DNA from: Candidatus Pelagibacter communis
GTDB taxonomy: Bacteria; Pseudomonadota; Alphaproteobacteria; Pelagibacterales; Pelagibacteraceae
Direction of reading: 5' to 3'
Assembly (NCBI RefSeq): GCF_001180025.1
Contig: NZ_CVSK01000048.1
Coordinates: forward strand, 1 to 64,000
DNA: 64,000 nt
Of this stretch, positions 46,484 to 55,804 are shown one piece after another. Both the position numbers and the translations under genes were made by a program. The notes beneath the pieces were generated by a model. The model was not told where the DNA came from. It ran no database searches and saw only the letters and a list, made by a program, of their open reading frames with translations. How positions within the stretch are numbered: the stretch's first letter is position 1; each line of letters begins with the position of its first letter.

Positions 46484-47269
46484 ATGATAGGTTTGTTTTT
46501 AGGTGACACTGATTTTTCAGATATAGTTCTAAGTAAAGTTAAGAAATTAAAAAAAAAATATTTTATAATTGATTTTTCAAAAAATAATAAATTTAAAAAA
46601 GATAAAAATTCATTCAGAATAAGTATTGGAAAATTTGGAAGAATAATAAATATAATTAAACAAAAAAAATGTCAGAAAGTTTTGTTCGCAGGTAAAATTT
46701 CAAAACCAAATTTTTATTCTTTAAGATTAGATTTAAAAGGGATTTATTATATGCCAAGTGTAATAAGAGCAGCCAAAATAGGTGATGCCGCTATAATTAA
46801 ATCAATTATAAAAATTTTAAACAATGAAGGAATTAAAGTTATAAGCTCTATATTTTTTAATCCAGAATTATCTTTAAGGAGAGGAAATTATAGTAAATTT
46901 AAACCAAATAAACTGGATATAATTTCAATAAAAAAAGGTAAAGCTTATTTTAACAAAACAAAAAGTTTAGACCATGTTCAGGCCATAGTTGTCAAAGATG
47001 GTAAAATTTTAGCTAAAGAAGGAAGAGAGGGAACAAAAAAAATGCTATCAGAATTGAAGAAAAATTCAGATGGAATTTTAATAAAACTCCCAAAAAAGAA
47101 ACAAGATTTAAGAATGGACTTACCAACAGTTGGTCTACAAACTTTTAAAGATATTAAAAAGTATGGATTACGGGGTGTCGTTTTACAATCTAAAAAGAAT
47201 ATTTTTCTAGATAAAATCAAATGCATTAAATTTGCTAATAAGAACAAGATATTTATCAATATTATATGA
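46484..47269 (+). CDS. lpxI: UDP-2,3-diacylglucosamine pyrophosphatase LpxI
   Basis: LpxI hydrolyses UDP-2,3-diacylglucosamine to lipid X and UMP and takes the place of LpxH in alphaproteobacteria. The 261-residue product shows the family features: GKISKPNFYSLRLDLK near residues 67-82, GDAAIIKSI, the C-terminal DHVQAIVVKDGKILAKEGREGT, and the final RMDLPTVGLQTF...LRGVVLQS. It sits between lpxA (1-bp gap) and lpxB (4-bp overlap), the standard place for this gene. Confidence 0.93.
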   Translation: MIGLFLGDTDFSDIVLSKVKKLKKKYFIIDFSKNNKFKKDKNSFRISIGKFGRIINIIKQKKCQKVLFAGKISKPNFYSLRLDLKGIYYMPSVIRAAKIGDAAIIKSIIKILNNEGIKVISSIFFNPELSLRRGNYSKFKPNKLDIISIKKGKAYFNKTKSLDHVQAIVVKDGKILAKEGREGTKKMLSELKKNSDGILIKLPKKKQDLRMDLPTVGLQTFKDIKKYGLRGVVLQSKKNIFLDKIKCIKFANKNKIFINII

Positions 47270-48400
47270 AAAAAATATTCATACTCACAGGTGAGCCTTC
47301 TGGAGATAAATTAGCTTCAACGGTTATATCAAAGTTAAAATCTCAAAATCCTAATATTGAATATTCATCTGTTGGTGGAAATCATTTAAAAAAATTAGGA
47401 ATTGAAAGTATTTTTAATTTAAATGAAATAACTTATCTAGGTTTTACAAGTATTTTATTAAATATCTTTAAAATTAGAAAAAAAATTAACTACACTGTTA
47501 ATGAAATAATAAAATTTAATCCTGATATATTATTTTCTGTTGATAGCCCTGATTTTACTATGCGTGTCGCTGAAAGAGTTAAAAAAATTAACAATAATAT
47601 TAAAATAATTCATTATGTAGCTCCACAAGTTTGGATATGGCGAAAAAATAGAGTAAAAAAAATTAAAAAATATATCGATCATATTCTTCTTTTATTTGAC
47701 TTTGAAAAAAAATATTTTGATGAAGAAAAAATTAAAAATACTTTCGTTGGACACCCATTAATTGAGAATAATCAAGTTAATAAAAAAATTGTTGAAAATA
47801 TAATTCCTAAAGATAAAAAAATAATATCAATTTTCCCTGGAAGTAGAAAATCTGAAACAGACGTATTATTAAATATTTTAATTGATTTTATAAAACTAAT
47901 AAACAAAAGACATAATGATTTTTATTTTTACTTTCATGCAACTGATGAAAACAAAAATTTAATTTTGTCAGAAATTAAAAAATTTAATATTGAAAATGTA
48001 GATGTGGTTTCAGACGAAGGTATTAAATCTAAAATTTTATCTAATTCAATTTTTGCTGTATCTAAATCTGGTACAGTTTCACTGCAAATTTCGAGCTCAA
48101 ATATACCTTCTATAATTATTTATAAACTCAGTTTTATAAATTTTATGATATTTAAAATGTTAGTTAATGTTAAATTTGCAAATATAATTAATATTATCAA
48201 TAATCGTGAAGTAATTCCTGAATTGTTACAAAGTGAATGTAATGCTGATGAAATTTATAGATCTGTAATTTATCTTTTAAAAAACCCTGACCTTATCAAA
48301 AAAACAATTATCTGATTGTTCAAAAACATTAGAAGGAATTAGATCTAAAACTTCTTCATCTGAAGAGGCTTGTTTAGTTTTAAGAAATTATCTTAGCTAG
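47266..48400 (+). CDS. lpxB: Lipid-A-disaccharide synthase, with a +1 frameshift at an A7 run
   Basis: LpxB joins lipid X to UDP-diacylglucosamine, making the lipid A disaccharide. The N-terminal GEPSGDKLAS (residues 7-16), SVDSPDFTMRVA, HYVAPQVWIW and the SRKSE and SKSGTVSLQ segments are typical of the family. The uninterrupted frame stops at 48315 after 349 residues, shorter than usual. If one A of the seven at 48298-48304 is dropped, the frame continues to TAG at 48400 with a family-like tail ending SSSEEACLVLRNYLS, giving 377 residues, near the normal length. So the gene is either truncated, read by slippage, or affected by a sequencing indel. The extended end overlaps gltX by 21 bp. Confidence 0.9.
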
Positions 48401-49777
48401 TCTTTTTAAAACTTCTTCTTTACCAAGAGCTATAACTATATCATATAATCCAGGACCAAATTTTGATCCTGTTAAACCAATTCGTATAGGCTGACCGACA
48501 CCTTTAAAATTTGTATCATTTATTTTTATTAAATTATTTACTACAGGCTCTAAATTCTCTTTATTTATTTTTGAAATAGATGATAATTCTTTAATAAATT
48601 CTGAAATAATTTTTTTTGCTTTATCATCTATTAATTTAATATCATCCTCATTGAAGTTAACTTCATCATTTATGATGAATTTTGAATTATTGTAAATGTC
48701 TTCTAATGTTTTAGCCTTATTTTTTAAAAATGATAATGAGGATTTAACTTTTGTTTCTTTGTCATTTTTAATTTCTTCTTTATAAATTTTACAATATTCG
48801 TCTAGACATTGATAAAGATCGTTCTCATCGATTGTTTTTATATAATGCTCATTCATTGATAATATTCTACTCATATCTAGTTTTGATGGTGATTTTCCAA
48901 TACCTGCTAAATTAAAGTGTTCAATGCTCTCTTCTAGAGTAAATATTTCTTTATCTTGATATGACCATCCTAATCTAAGTAAATAATTTCTTAATGCACC
49001 AGGCATTATTCCTATTTTTGAGTAATCATCCAAAGTTGAGGCATTATCTCTTTTTGAAAGTTTTTTACCTTCAATAGTATGAATTAGTGGAATATGTGCA
49101 AATTCTGGAACATCCCAACCCATTGCTTGGTATATTTGTATTTGTTTAAAAGTATTTATCTTATGATCATCTCCTCTAATTATATGTGTCATTCCCATTT
49201 GATGATCGTCAACAGTTGCAGAAAGATTATAGGTTGGTGTTCCATCGTTTCTTAAAATTATAAAATCTTCTATTGTATTATTTTCAATTTCAACACCTCC
49301 TTGAACTAAATCATTAAGTTTAGAAGTTCCCTCTATTTTACTTTTAAATCTAATTACGGGTTTAATATCTTTAGGAGCATCTTTTTCATCAGCATCTCTC
49401 CATTTTCTATTATAAATATATGGCATCTTTTTTTGCCTAGCTCTTTTTTTTTGTTCCTCTATCTCTTCAGCAGAGCAGTAGCATTTATATGCGTTGCCTT
49501 TTTTTAATAATTCATTAGCAATTTTAATATGATCTTCTATTTTTTGTGACTGAACATATTCTTCACCATCATGTTCAATCCCTATCCACTTTAATGATTT
49601 AATAATTTGTATTTTGTGTTCCTCTTTTGATCTTTCTTTGTCAGTATCTTCAATTCTTAGATGAAAAGTTCCCTTTTGATTTTTAGAGAACAACCAATTA
49701 AATAAGGCAGTTCTAACCCCTCCAATATGCAGAGCTCCAGTAGGGGATGGAGCAAAACGTGTTGCTACTTTAGACAT
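48380..49777 (-). CDS. gltX: Glutamyl-tRNA synthetase
   Basis: This class I synthetase charges tRNA-Glu. The HIGH-type motif is HIGG at residues 17-20 in FAPSPTGALHIGG, and the KMSKS-type motif is KLSKR near residue 238. The C-terminal helical anticodon-binding part is present; total 465 residues. The ATG at 49777 is preferred to the TTG one codon upstream. It is the last gene of the minus-strand trp-lexA-gltX run and converges on lpxB. Confidence 0.97.
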   Translation of the reverse strand: MSKVATRFAPSPTGALHIGGVRTALFNWLFSKNQKGTFHLRIEDTDKERSKEEHKIQIIKSLKWIGIEHDGEEYVQSQKIEDHIKIANELLKKGNAYKCYCSAEEIEEQKKRARQKKMPYIYNRKWRDADEKDAPKDIKPVIRFKSKIEGTSKLNDLVQGGVEIENNTIEDFIILRNDGTPTYNLSATVDDHQMGMTHIIRGDDHKINTFKQIQIYQAMGWDVPEFAHIPLIHTIEGKKLSKRDNASTLDDYSKIGIMPGALRNYLLRLGWSYQDKEIFTLEESIEHFNLAGIGKSPSKLDMSRILSMNEHYIKTIDENDLYQCLDEYCKIYKEEIKNDKETKVKSSLSFLKNKAKTLEDIYNNSKFIINDEVNFNEDDIKLIDDKAKKIISEFIKELSSISKINKENLEPVVNNLIKINDTNFKGVGQPIRIGLTGSKFGPGLYDIVIALGKEEVLKRLAKIIS

Positions 49778-49799
49778 CAATGTTGTTTAGACTATTTTT

Positions 49800-50477
49800 T
49801 TAGAAGTTTCTATATAAAGATACTAAAACTCCTTGAACTTTTACTCTATCAGGTCCAAAAATCTTAGTTTCATAGTTTCTATTAGCACTTTCAAGCGCTA
49901 CAACTTTACCTTTTTTCCGAATTCTTTTTAACATCGCTTCATGCTCATCTATTAAAGCAACTACGATTTTACCATTATCAGCAGTATCAGTTCTTTTAAT
50001 AATAACAGTATCTCCTTCATGAATACCTGCGTCTATCATAGAGTCACCTTGAACTTTTAATCCAAAGTAATCACCGTTTTTTTCTAAATTATTTGGTAGT
50101 GGAATTCTAGAAACCTCATTTTGTATTGCTTCAACAGGTGTTCCTGCAGCAATTTTTCCAAGTACTGGTACTTCTACTTCATCAGAATCGGTTTGTTCTT
50201 CATCTAGTCCACCTTTAATGACACTAGGTGAAAAGCTATTATAAATATCGTTGGCAGAAGCTGTCTCTGGTAATTTAATAACCTCTAAAGCTCTTGCTTT
50301 GTGAGCTAATCTTTTAATAAAACCTCTTTCTTCTAAAGCACTGATCAATCTATGAATACCTGATTTAGATTTTAAATTAAGAGACTGTTTCATCTCTTCG
50401 TATGAAGGAGACACACCAGAACTTCTCAACTTCTTGTTGATAAATAAAAGTAGGTTTTTTTGTTTTTTTGTTAGCAT
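49800..50477 (-). CDS. lexA: LexA, SOS-response repressor and self-cleaving protease
   Basis: LexA represses DNA-damage genes and cleaves itself when RecA filaments form. The 225-residue protein has an N-terminal winged helix (PSYEEMKQSLNLKSKSGIHRLISALEERGFI, about residues 24-54), the Ala111-Gly112 cleavage site (GKIAAGTP), and the Ser146 (QGDSMIDAGI) and Lys184 (EAMLKRI) catalytic dyad. A GTTC-N7-GTTC box lies 25 bp upstream of the start, so it should repress itself. It sits 89 bp downstream of trpC on the same strand, and gltX follows after 22 bp. Confidence 0.97.
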   Translation of the reverse strand: MLTKKQKNLLLFINKKLRSSGVSPSYEEMKQSLNLKSKSGIHRLISALEERGFIKRLAHKARALEVIKLPETASANDIYNSFSPSVIKGGLDEEQTDSDEVEVPVLGKIAAGTPVEAIQNEVSRIPLPNNLEKNGDYFGLKVQGDSMIDAGIHEGDTVIIKRTDTADNGKIVVALIDEHEAMLKRIRKKGKVVALESANRNYETKIFGPDRVKVQGVLVSLYRNF

Positions 50478-50479
50478 AA

Positions 50480-50516
50480 GAACAAATATCGTACAAATAA
50501 TGTTCTATAAAAGTTC
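50480..50516 (-). promoter_or_regulatory. LexA (SOS) box upstream of lexA, plus an imperfect second box
   Basis: GTTC at 50502-50505 and GTTC at 50513-50516 are separated by 7 bp (TATAAAA), an exact match to the alphaproteobacterial LexA operator GTTC-N7-GTTC. On the lexA strand this reads GAAC-N7-GAAC with TTTATA as the spacer, so the operator would cover a -10-like element. A second, imperfect copy GAAC-N7-GTAC occupies 50480-50494, next to the start codon. The exact box is convincing; the second may be chance. Confidence 0.85.
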
Positions 50517-50566
50517 TTTTAAATTAACAATACTAAAAAAAATTAGCAAAATAGGGCTTTATTTGA

Positions 50567-51358
50567 CTATAAAACTGAAAAAATAGAATTTTTATCTAAG
50601 TTTTTCAAAAGTGATTCACCAATTAAAAAAGTGTTAATTGATGTTTTGTTATTTAGTTCTAATAGTTCATCTTTGTTCTTAATTCCACTTTCAGATATTA
50701 AAGGACCTTTGTGACTTTTTACTACATCATAAATATCATAAGTTGTATTTATATCAGTTTTAAGTGTTTTTAAATTTCTATTGTTTATTCCAATTAATGC
50801 ATCTTTAAAATTTAATGCTTTTTTAGCTTCTTCTACTGTATGAACTTCAACAATAACTGACATATTATATTTCATAGCTTCATCATATAATTCAGAAGCA
50901 AGATCATCCGAAACCCCAGCCAAAATAATTAAAATAGCATCAGCGCCATAACTTTTTGCCAAAGGTATTTGAAATTTATCGATAAAAAAATCCTTACACA
51001 ATATAGGTAAATTTATTTTATCTTTTATTTTGCTTATGTGAATTAAATTTCCTAAAAAATAATCTTCTTCTGTTAAAACTGAAAGGCAAGTTGCTTTATT
51101 ATTTAAATAAATCTGAGCAATATCAACAGGATTATAATCATCAATTATTATACCTGCTGAAGGACTTGCTTTTTTAATTTCAGCAATAATTGAAGTTTTA
51201 CTATTTTTTATATTATTTTCTATTTTCTCTTTAAAATTTATATAGCTATTATTTTTATCTATTAACTCATTTAAAACATTAAGATCTAAAGTTTTTTTTA
51301 ATTTATCAACTTTTTCAATTTTTTTTTGAATGATATTTTGAAGTATATTTTCAGACAT
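50567..51358 (-). CDS. trpC: Indole-3-glycerol phosphate synthase
   Basis: TrpC closes the indole ring in tryptophan synthesis. The 263-residue TIM-barrel protein shows the family signatures TSIIAEIKKASPSAGII (catalytic Lys, around residues 54-70), LSVLTEEDYFLG (around 92-103), PILCKDFFID (about 119-128) and GINNRNL near 190 and ISESGI near 221. It is a stand-alone enzyme, not fused to TrpF. It overlaps trpD by 8 bp and is the last trp gene in this group. Confidence 0.97.
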   Translation of the reverse strand: MSENILQNIIQKKIEKVDKLKKTLDLNVLNELIDKNNSYINFKEKIENNIKNSKTSIIAEIKKASPSAGIIIDDYNPVDIAQIYLNNKATCLSVLTEEDYFLGNLIHISKIKDKINLPILCKDFFIDKFQIPLAKSYGADAILIILAGVSDDLASELYDEAMKYNMSVIVEVHTVEEAKKALNFKDALIGINNRNLKTLKTDINTTYDIYDVVKSHKGPLISESGIKNKDELLELNNKTSINTFLIGESLLKNLDKNSIFSVL

Positions 51359-52343
51359 TTTGAATCTTTTCTAGATGTAAAAAAGTTTTTCCAGAAAGAA
51401 TAAATTCTCTTGCGTGAGCGTAAGCTTCAGAAAATTCAGAAAATTTTTCTCCAACAATTAAACCTGCTGCAGCATTTAAACAAACTGCTTTTGAAAAATC
51501 ATTATCTTCACCTTTAAATATTTCAATCATCTTATCAGCATTAAATTTAGCATCATCACCCACTAAATTTTTAAAATTATCTGCATTGACCCCTAAAGCA
51601 TTTGGATCTATTTTTATTTCAGAAATTTGACCATCTTTTAATTGGGTAACATTAGTGATTGCATAAGGAGATATTTCATCTAATCCATCCTCACTCTTTA
51701 CTATCCAAGCAAATTTTAAATTTAAATTTTTAAGTCCTTCTGCAAATACTTTTAATAATTTTTTATCAAACACACCTATAACTTGTCTCTCTACAAGAGC
51801 CGGATTACTTAATGGACCAATCATATTAAAAATAGTTCTTTTTCCAATTTTCTTTCTTACAGGTCCTACAAATTTCATTGCACTATGATAATTTGGTGCA
51901 AACATAAAACCAAAATTATTGATATTAATTTCTTTTTCAATATCCTCAGGTTCTAAATCAATTTTAATTTTAAGAGCTTCTAAAACATCACCAGACCCAC
52001 ATTTTGAAGAAACAGCTTTATTGCCATGTTTAGCAACTTTTGTGCCCATGCTAGCTAAAAGTAGGGCAGAAGCAGTTGAAATGTTAAGTGTATTCATACC
52101 ATCACCGCCAGTCCCACAAGTATCAATACAATCACTTACATTTACTCTTTTTGACTTTTCTCTAAGAACAAAAACTCCACCCGATATTTCATCTGAAACT
52201 TCACCTTTTTTAGATAGCAAAGTTAAAAAGTCAAAAATTTCATCATCACTGGCTTTTCCAGTCATTAATATTTCAAAAGCAGTTTTACTTTCTTCAAAAG
52301 TTAAATGTTGTTTATTTTTAAGTTTTTCTAAAATTTGTTTCAT
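51351..52343 (-). CDS. trpD: Anthranilate phosphoribosyltransferase
   Basis: TrpD attaches phosphoribosyl to anthranilate. The glycine-rich PRPP-binding motif CGTGGDGMNTLNIST is around residues 79-93, followed by AKHGNKAVSSKCGSGDVLE (around 107-125) and the N-x-x-GPLSNP loop. The 330-residue length is standard. It lies 4 bp after trpG on the minus strand. Confidence 0.97.
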   Translation of the reverse strand: MKQILEKLKNKQHLTFEESKTAFEILMTGKASDDEIFDFLTLLSKKGEVSDEISGGVFVLREKSKRVNVSDCIDTCGTGGDGMNTLNISTASALLLASMGTKVAKHGNKAVSSKCGSGDVLEALKIKIDLEPEDIEKEININNFGFMFAPNYHSAMKFVGPVRKKIGKRTIFNMIGPLSNPALVERQVIGVFDKKLLKVFAEGLKNLNLKFAWIVKSEDGLDEISPYAITNVTQLKDGQISEIKIDPNALGVNADNFKNLVGDDAKFNADKMIEIFKGEDNDFSKAVCLNAAAGLIVGEKFSEFSEAYAHAREFILSGKTFLHLEKIQNV

Positions 52344-52347
52344 AAAT

Positions 52348-52917
52348 TTAATTGTTAATAAAGTTTTTAAGAATTTTCATTCCAAACTTAGTTTTAATAC
52401 TTTCAGGATGGAATTGTACACCATGAATATTAAATTTGTTATGTTGAACACCCATTATAATTCCATCTTCTGTCTCTGCTGTAATCTCTAGCTCTTTTGA
52501 TAACGTTTTTTTATCAATTACCAAACTATGGTATCTGGTAGCTTCAAATGTATTTGGGAGGTTTTTTAAAATACCGATTTTTTTGGATTTAATTTTGCTT
52601 GTTTTACCGTGCATTAACTTTCTTGCTTGGACAATCTTTGATCCAAAAACTTGTCCAATTATTTGATGACCCAAACATACTCCTAGAAAAGGTAATTCTT
52701 TATATAATGATTTCAATATTTTAATACAATTGCCAGATTGATTTGGGTTACCCGGTCCTGGTGAAATAACAATTTTATCATATTTCTTTTTAATGATTTC
52801 TTTAGAATTAATTTTATCATTTCTAACTACATCAACTTTAACATTTAATGATGAGATGTAGTGATACAAATTAAAAGTAAAACTATCGTAATTATCTATT
52901 AACAATACTTTCATCAT
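52348..52917 (-). CDS. trpG: Anthranilate synthase component II (glutamine amidotransferase)
   Basis: TrpG supplies ammonia from glutamine to TrpE. The class I amidotransferase triad is visible: Cys81 in GVCLGHQ, and the His-Glu pair in VQFHPES near the C-terminus. Two adjacent ATG codons can serve as start; the first is given, and either overlaps the end of trpE. It may also serve folate synthesis as PabA, which is common when only one such gene exists, but that cannot be told from here. Confidence 0.95.
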   Translation of the reverse strand: MMKVLLIDNYDSFTFNLYHYISSLNVKVDVVRNDKINSKEIIKKKYDKIVISPGPGNPNQSGNCIKILKSLYKELPFLGVCLGHQIIGQVFGSKIVQARKLMHGKTSKIKSKKIGILKNLPNTFEATRYHSLVIDKKTLSKELEITAETEDGIIMGVQHNKFNIHGVQFHPESIKTKFGMKILKNFINN

Positions 52918-54374
52918 CTTAAAGCATTAATTAAAGCTTTTGCTTTATTAACTGTTTCCTCATATTCATTTTTAGGTTTACTATCTGCAACTATACCTGC
53001 ACCTGCTTGCACATAAAATTTTTTATTTTTAGCAACTGCAGTTCTTAAAGCTATGCATGTATCAAATTCCCCATTTGCAGCAAAATATCCAATTCCACCT
53101 GCGTAAACTTTTCTTTTTGATGTTTCTAATTCATCTATAATTTCCATAGCTCTAATTTTTGGAGCTCCAGAAACAGTACCTGCTGGAAAACCAGCTAAGA
53201 GTGATTTAAATTTTGAAAATTTTTTATTATATTCCCCAACTACATTTGAAACTATATGCATTACATGAGAATATCTCTCAATAATGAAACTTTCTGTAAC
53301 TTTTACCGAATTTATCTTTGAGACTTTACCAGCATCATTTCTACCCAAATCAAGTAACATTAAATGCTCTGAAAGTTCTTTTTTATCTTCAAGTAGATCT
53401 CTTTCATAAAAAAGATCTTCTTTTTTAGTTTTGCCACGTGGTCTAGTACCTGCAATTGGTCTTACAGTAATTTTATTATCCCTAAGTCTCACTAGTATTT
53501 CAGGACTTGCGCCAATTATTTGAAAATCCTCAAAGTTGAAGAAAAACATAAAAGGAGAGGGGTTTGTTACTCTTAGTTTTTTATAAATATCTAATGGTTT
53601 TTTTGTTAATTTTGCCTCAAATCTTTGGCTTAAAACAACCTGAAAAATATCTCCTAATTTAATATATTTTTTTGCCTTATTAACCATTGATAAAAATTTA
53701 TTTTTTGAAGTGTTAGATTTCACTTTTATATTTTTTGATTTTTGAATTACTTTTTTATCAATATTTTTAATTGATGACTGAATGAGTAATTTAAACAAAT
53801 CAGATTTAACTTCTTCATATTTATTTTGATAGTTTTTAATTTTTTCATCTTTAAAAATATTAGATATGTAAAAAATTTCTTTTTTTAAATTATCATGAAT
53901 GACTAAAGTTCTTGGACGAAGAAGCCTTACATCGGGTAAATTAAGATCATTTTTACAATTATTAGGAATTTTTTCTATGTATCTGATTGAATCATAAGAA
54001 AAATACCCAGAGACTAATGAGCAAATGTTAGGTAAATTTTTGGGAATTTCAAACTTGAAATCTTCAATTATTTTTTCAATTAATTTATCTGGTTTATCAT
54101 TTAATTTTCTTTTTTTATTTGTTTGAATTAGATAAGAATTATTATTATTAAATTCCCAAATTTTATCAGGATTTTTACCAAATATTGTATATCTACCTTT
54201 GATTTTACCTTTTTCTACAGACTCAAATATAAAACTATTTTTTTCCTCTAGGAAATTGTCTATTAGGTTTAATACTTCCTCATCATTTTTTACTTTTTTT
54301 TTAGTGAAGATAATTTGATTTTTTTTGCTTCTGTGTCGAAACTTAAAATCTTTGAAGCTTCGATTAATTATCAT
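52914..54374 (-). CDS. trpE: Anthranilate synthase component I
   Basis: TrpE converts chorismate to anthranilate. The 486-residue protein has the N-terminal regulatory domain (LNLIDNF, ESVEKGKIKGRYT) and the C-terminal catalytic domain with QVVLSQRF, PIAGTRPRGKT, LDLGRNDAGKVS, TFPAGTVSGAPK-type (here LAGFPAGTVSGAPK) and YAGGIGYF motifs. It starts the trpEGDC group and overlaps the upstream PpiD-like gene by 4 bp, so it probably shares that gene's promoter. Confidence 0.96.
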   Translation of the reverse strand: MIINRSFKDFKFRHRSKKNQIIFTKKKVKNDEEVLNLIDNFLEEKNSFIFESVEKGKIKGRYTIFGKNPDKIWEFNNNNSYLIQTNKKRKLNDKPDKLIEKIIEDFKFEIPKNLPNICSLVSGYFSYDSIRYIEKIPNNCKNDLNLPDVRLLRPRTLVIHDNLKKEIFYISNIFKDEKIKNYQNKYEEVKSDLFKLLIQSSIKNIDKKVIQKSKNIKVKSNTSKNKFLSMVNKAKKYIKLGDIFQVVLSQRFEAKLTKKPLDIYKKLRVTNPSPFMFFFNFEDFQIIGASPEILVRLRDNKITVRPIAGTRPRGKTKKEDLFYERDLLEDKKELSEHLMLLDLGRNDAGKVSKINSVKVTESFIIERYSHVMHIVSNVVGEYNKKFSKFKSLLAGFPAGTVSGAPKIRAMEIIDELETSKRKVYAGGIGYFAANGEFDTCIALRTAVAKNKKFYVQAGAGIVADSKPKNEYEETVNKAKALINALR

Positions 54375-55789
54375 TTGAAGTAATTTTTAAGTCGATCAAT
54401 AGTTTTTTGATTTAATTGGACTTGATATTTAGTATTTAGTAATTGATCATACGATTGTAAGATACTTTTTCTGTTATTAGTATTTTGTGTATTTACAAAT
54501 TTGATGTATTTCTCATCTGTTTTGTTAAATGAGTTTTTATTTGATCCAGTAATTTTGACTAAAAAAATATTTTGTTCTTTATTTACTAATGCAAAAGAGT
54601 TTTCTGGCATCGCATAAAGCATTTTAACTGAATTAATATCAAAGATATTATTATCTTCTATAGAGTTGATTGAAGAGTATTTTTTATTATATCCAGCAAG
54701 TTCCTCAAATTTTGAATTATCAAATTTTTTATCCTGAATTTCTTCGATGATTTTTCTATTGTAATCAAATTTACCTTTTTGATATATTAACTCTACAATT
54801 TCTCTTTTAATGATTTCATCATTTAAATTTGGAGCTCGATCATATTGATTATCAATATTATAAAGTAGAAAGTTATCACCACTCTCTATCAAGTCTATTT
54901 TAGATGTTTTCTTAGAATAAATTAAATCTTCATTAATCTGTTTACTGGAGCTAGGTACAAACTGATTTACCTCAATAATTTCAACATTTATTCCTTTTAA
55001 TATAGTTTCAAATGTAATTCCTTGAGAAATTTTGTTCTCAATTGAATCAATTTCATCAAAAAATTCTTGATTGAATTCTTGAATTCCAATTAGATTTTTT
55101 GGATTTAAAATCACATACTTAAAATCTATATATTCTCTTTTTAATTGATCTTTGTTTTCATCAATAAATACTTCGATTTCATTATCTGTATAATCTTCCT
55201 TAGTTTTATAAAGGGTTTCCATATCAAAATACTCGATATCTAAAGATTTATTATTTTCCTCAAAGTTATTTTCTATCAAAAAATTTGGGGTTATTGTTCC
55301 TGCTCCAATAAAATCAAATAAGTGTTTCTGCAATTCTCTATTTTTTAATTGTAACTCAAACATTGCAGCTGACATGTTGTTTGATAGTAAAAATTTTTCA
55401 TATTTAATTCTTTGAAAAGCACCATTTTCATCATGGAAATTTTTATTTCTTTTAATATTTTTAAGTATGGTTCTTTCGTTTATTGAAAGGTCAAAGTCAT
55501 TAATTTCTAAATCAATCAATTTAGTTGAAATTAACCCTGATAATAGTTCTTCAATAATATTATTGTCTAAGTTATCCCTAATAACTTCTTGTGAAATTCC
55601 ACTTTGATTCACATAGTCAATAAAATCTTGAGTTGTTACATTTGTTTTATTTATTTTTGCAATATTGTTTTGATTATTTGTGCTAAATCCACCACCAAAA
55701 CCACCAAAGATAAAAGCGAAAGCAACAACGGCCATCACTAAAAATCCTCCAGTTTTTTTCCATCCTAATTCTTTTAGTTTTTCTATCAT
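54371..55789 (-). CDS. PpiD/SurA-N-like periplasmic folding factor
   Basis: The 472-residue product has one N-terminal membrane anchor (about residues 14-31, ending in a glycine-rich FIFGGFGGGF stretch), then a helical SurA-N-like chaperone domain (IAKINKTNVTTQDFIDYVNQ and onward to about 165) facing the periplasm, as in PpiD. The C-terminal half should include a parvulin (PpiC) domain, but the usual GGDLGW-type motif is not visible, so isomerase activity is doubtful. In alphaproteobacteria a gene of this type sits next to trpE and divergent from tpiA, as here. It likely assists outer-membrane and secreted proteins. Confidence 0.82.
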   Translation of the reverse strand: MIEKLKELGWKKTGGFLVMAVVAFAFIFGGFGGGFSTNNQNNIAKINKTNVTTQDFIDYVNQSGISQEVIRDNLDNNIIEELLSGLISTKLIDLEINDFDLSINERTILKNIKRNKNFHDENGAFQRIKYEKFLLSNNMSAAMFELQLKNRELQKHLFDFIGAGTITPNFLIENNFEENNKSLDIEYFDMETLYKTKEDYTDNEIEVFIDENKDQLKREYIDFKYVILNPKNLIGIQEFNQEFFDEIDSIENKISQGITFETILKGINVEIIEVNQFVPSSSKQINEDLIYSKKTSKIDLIESGDNFLLYNIDNQYDRAPNLNDEIIKREIVELIYQKGKFDYNRKIIEEIQDKKFDNSKFEELAGYNKKYSSINSIEDNNIFDINSVKMLYAMPENSFALVNKEQNIFLVKITGSNKNSFNKTDEKYIKFVNTQNTNNRKSILQSYDQLLNTKYQVQLNQKTIDRLKNYFK

Positions 55790-55804
55790 TGCTTTATAAA
55801 TTTA

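Noticed and set aside
51919-52491. Plus-strand ORF of 190 codons
   Set aside because: It lies antisense to trpD and trpG, which have complete family motifs; the predicted protein has the Ser-, Pro- and Leu-rich composition typical of antisense frames.
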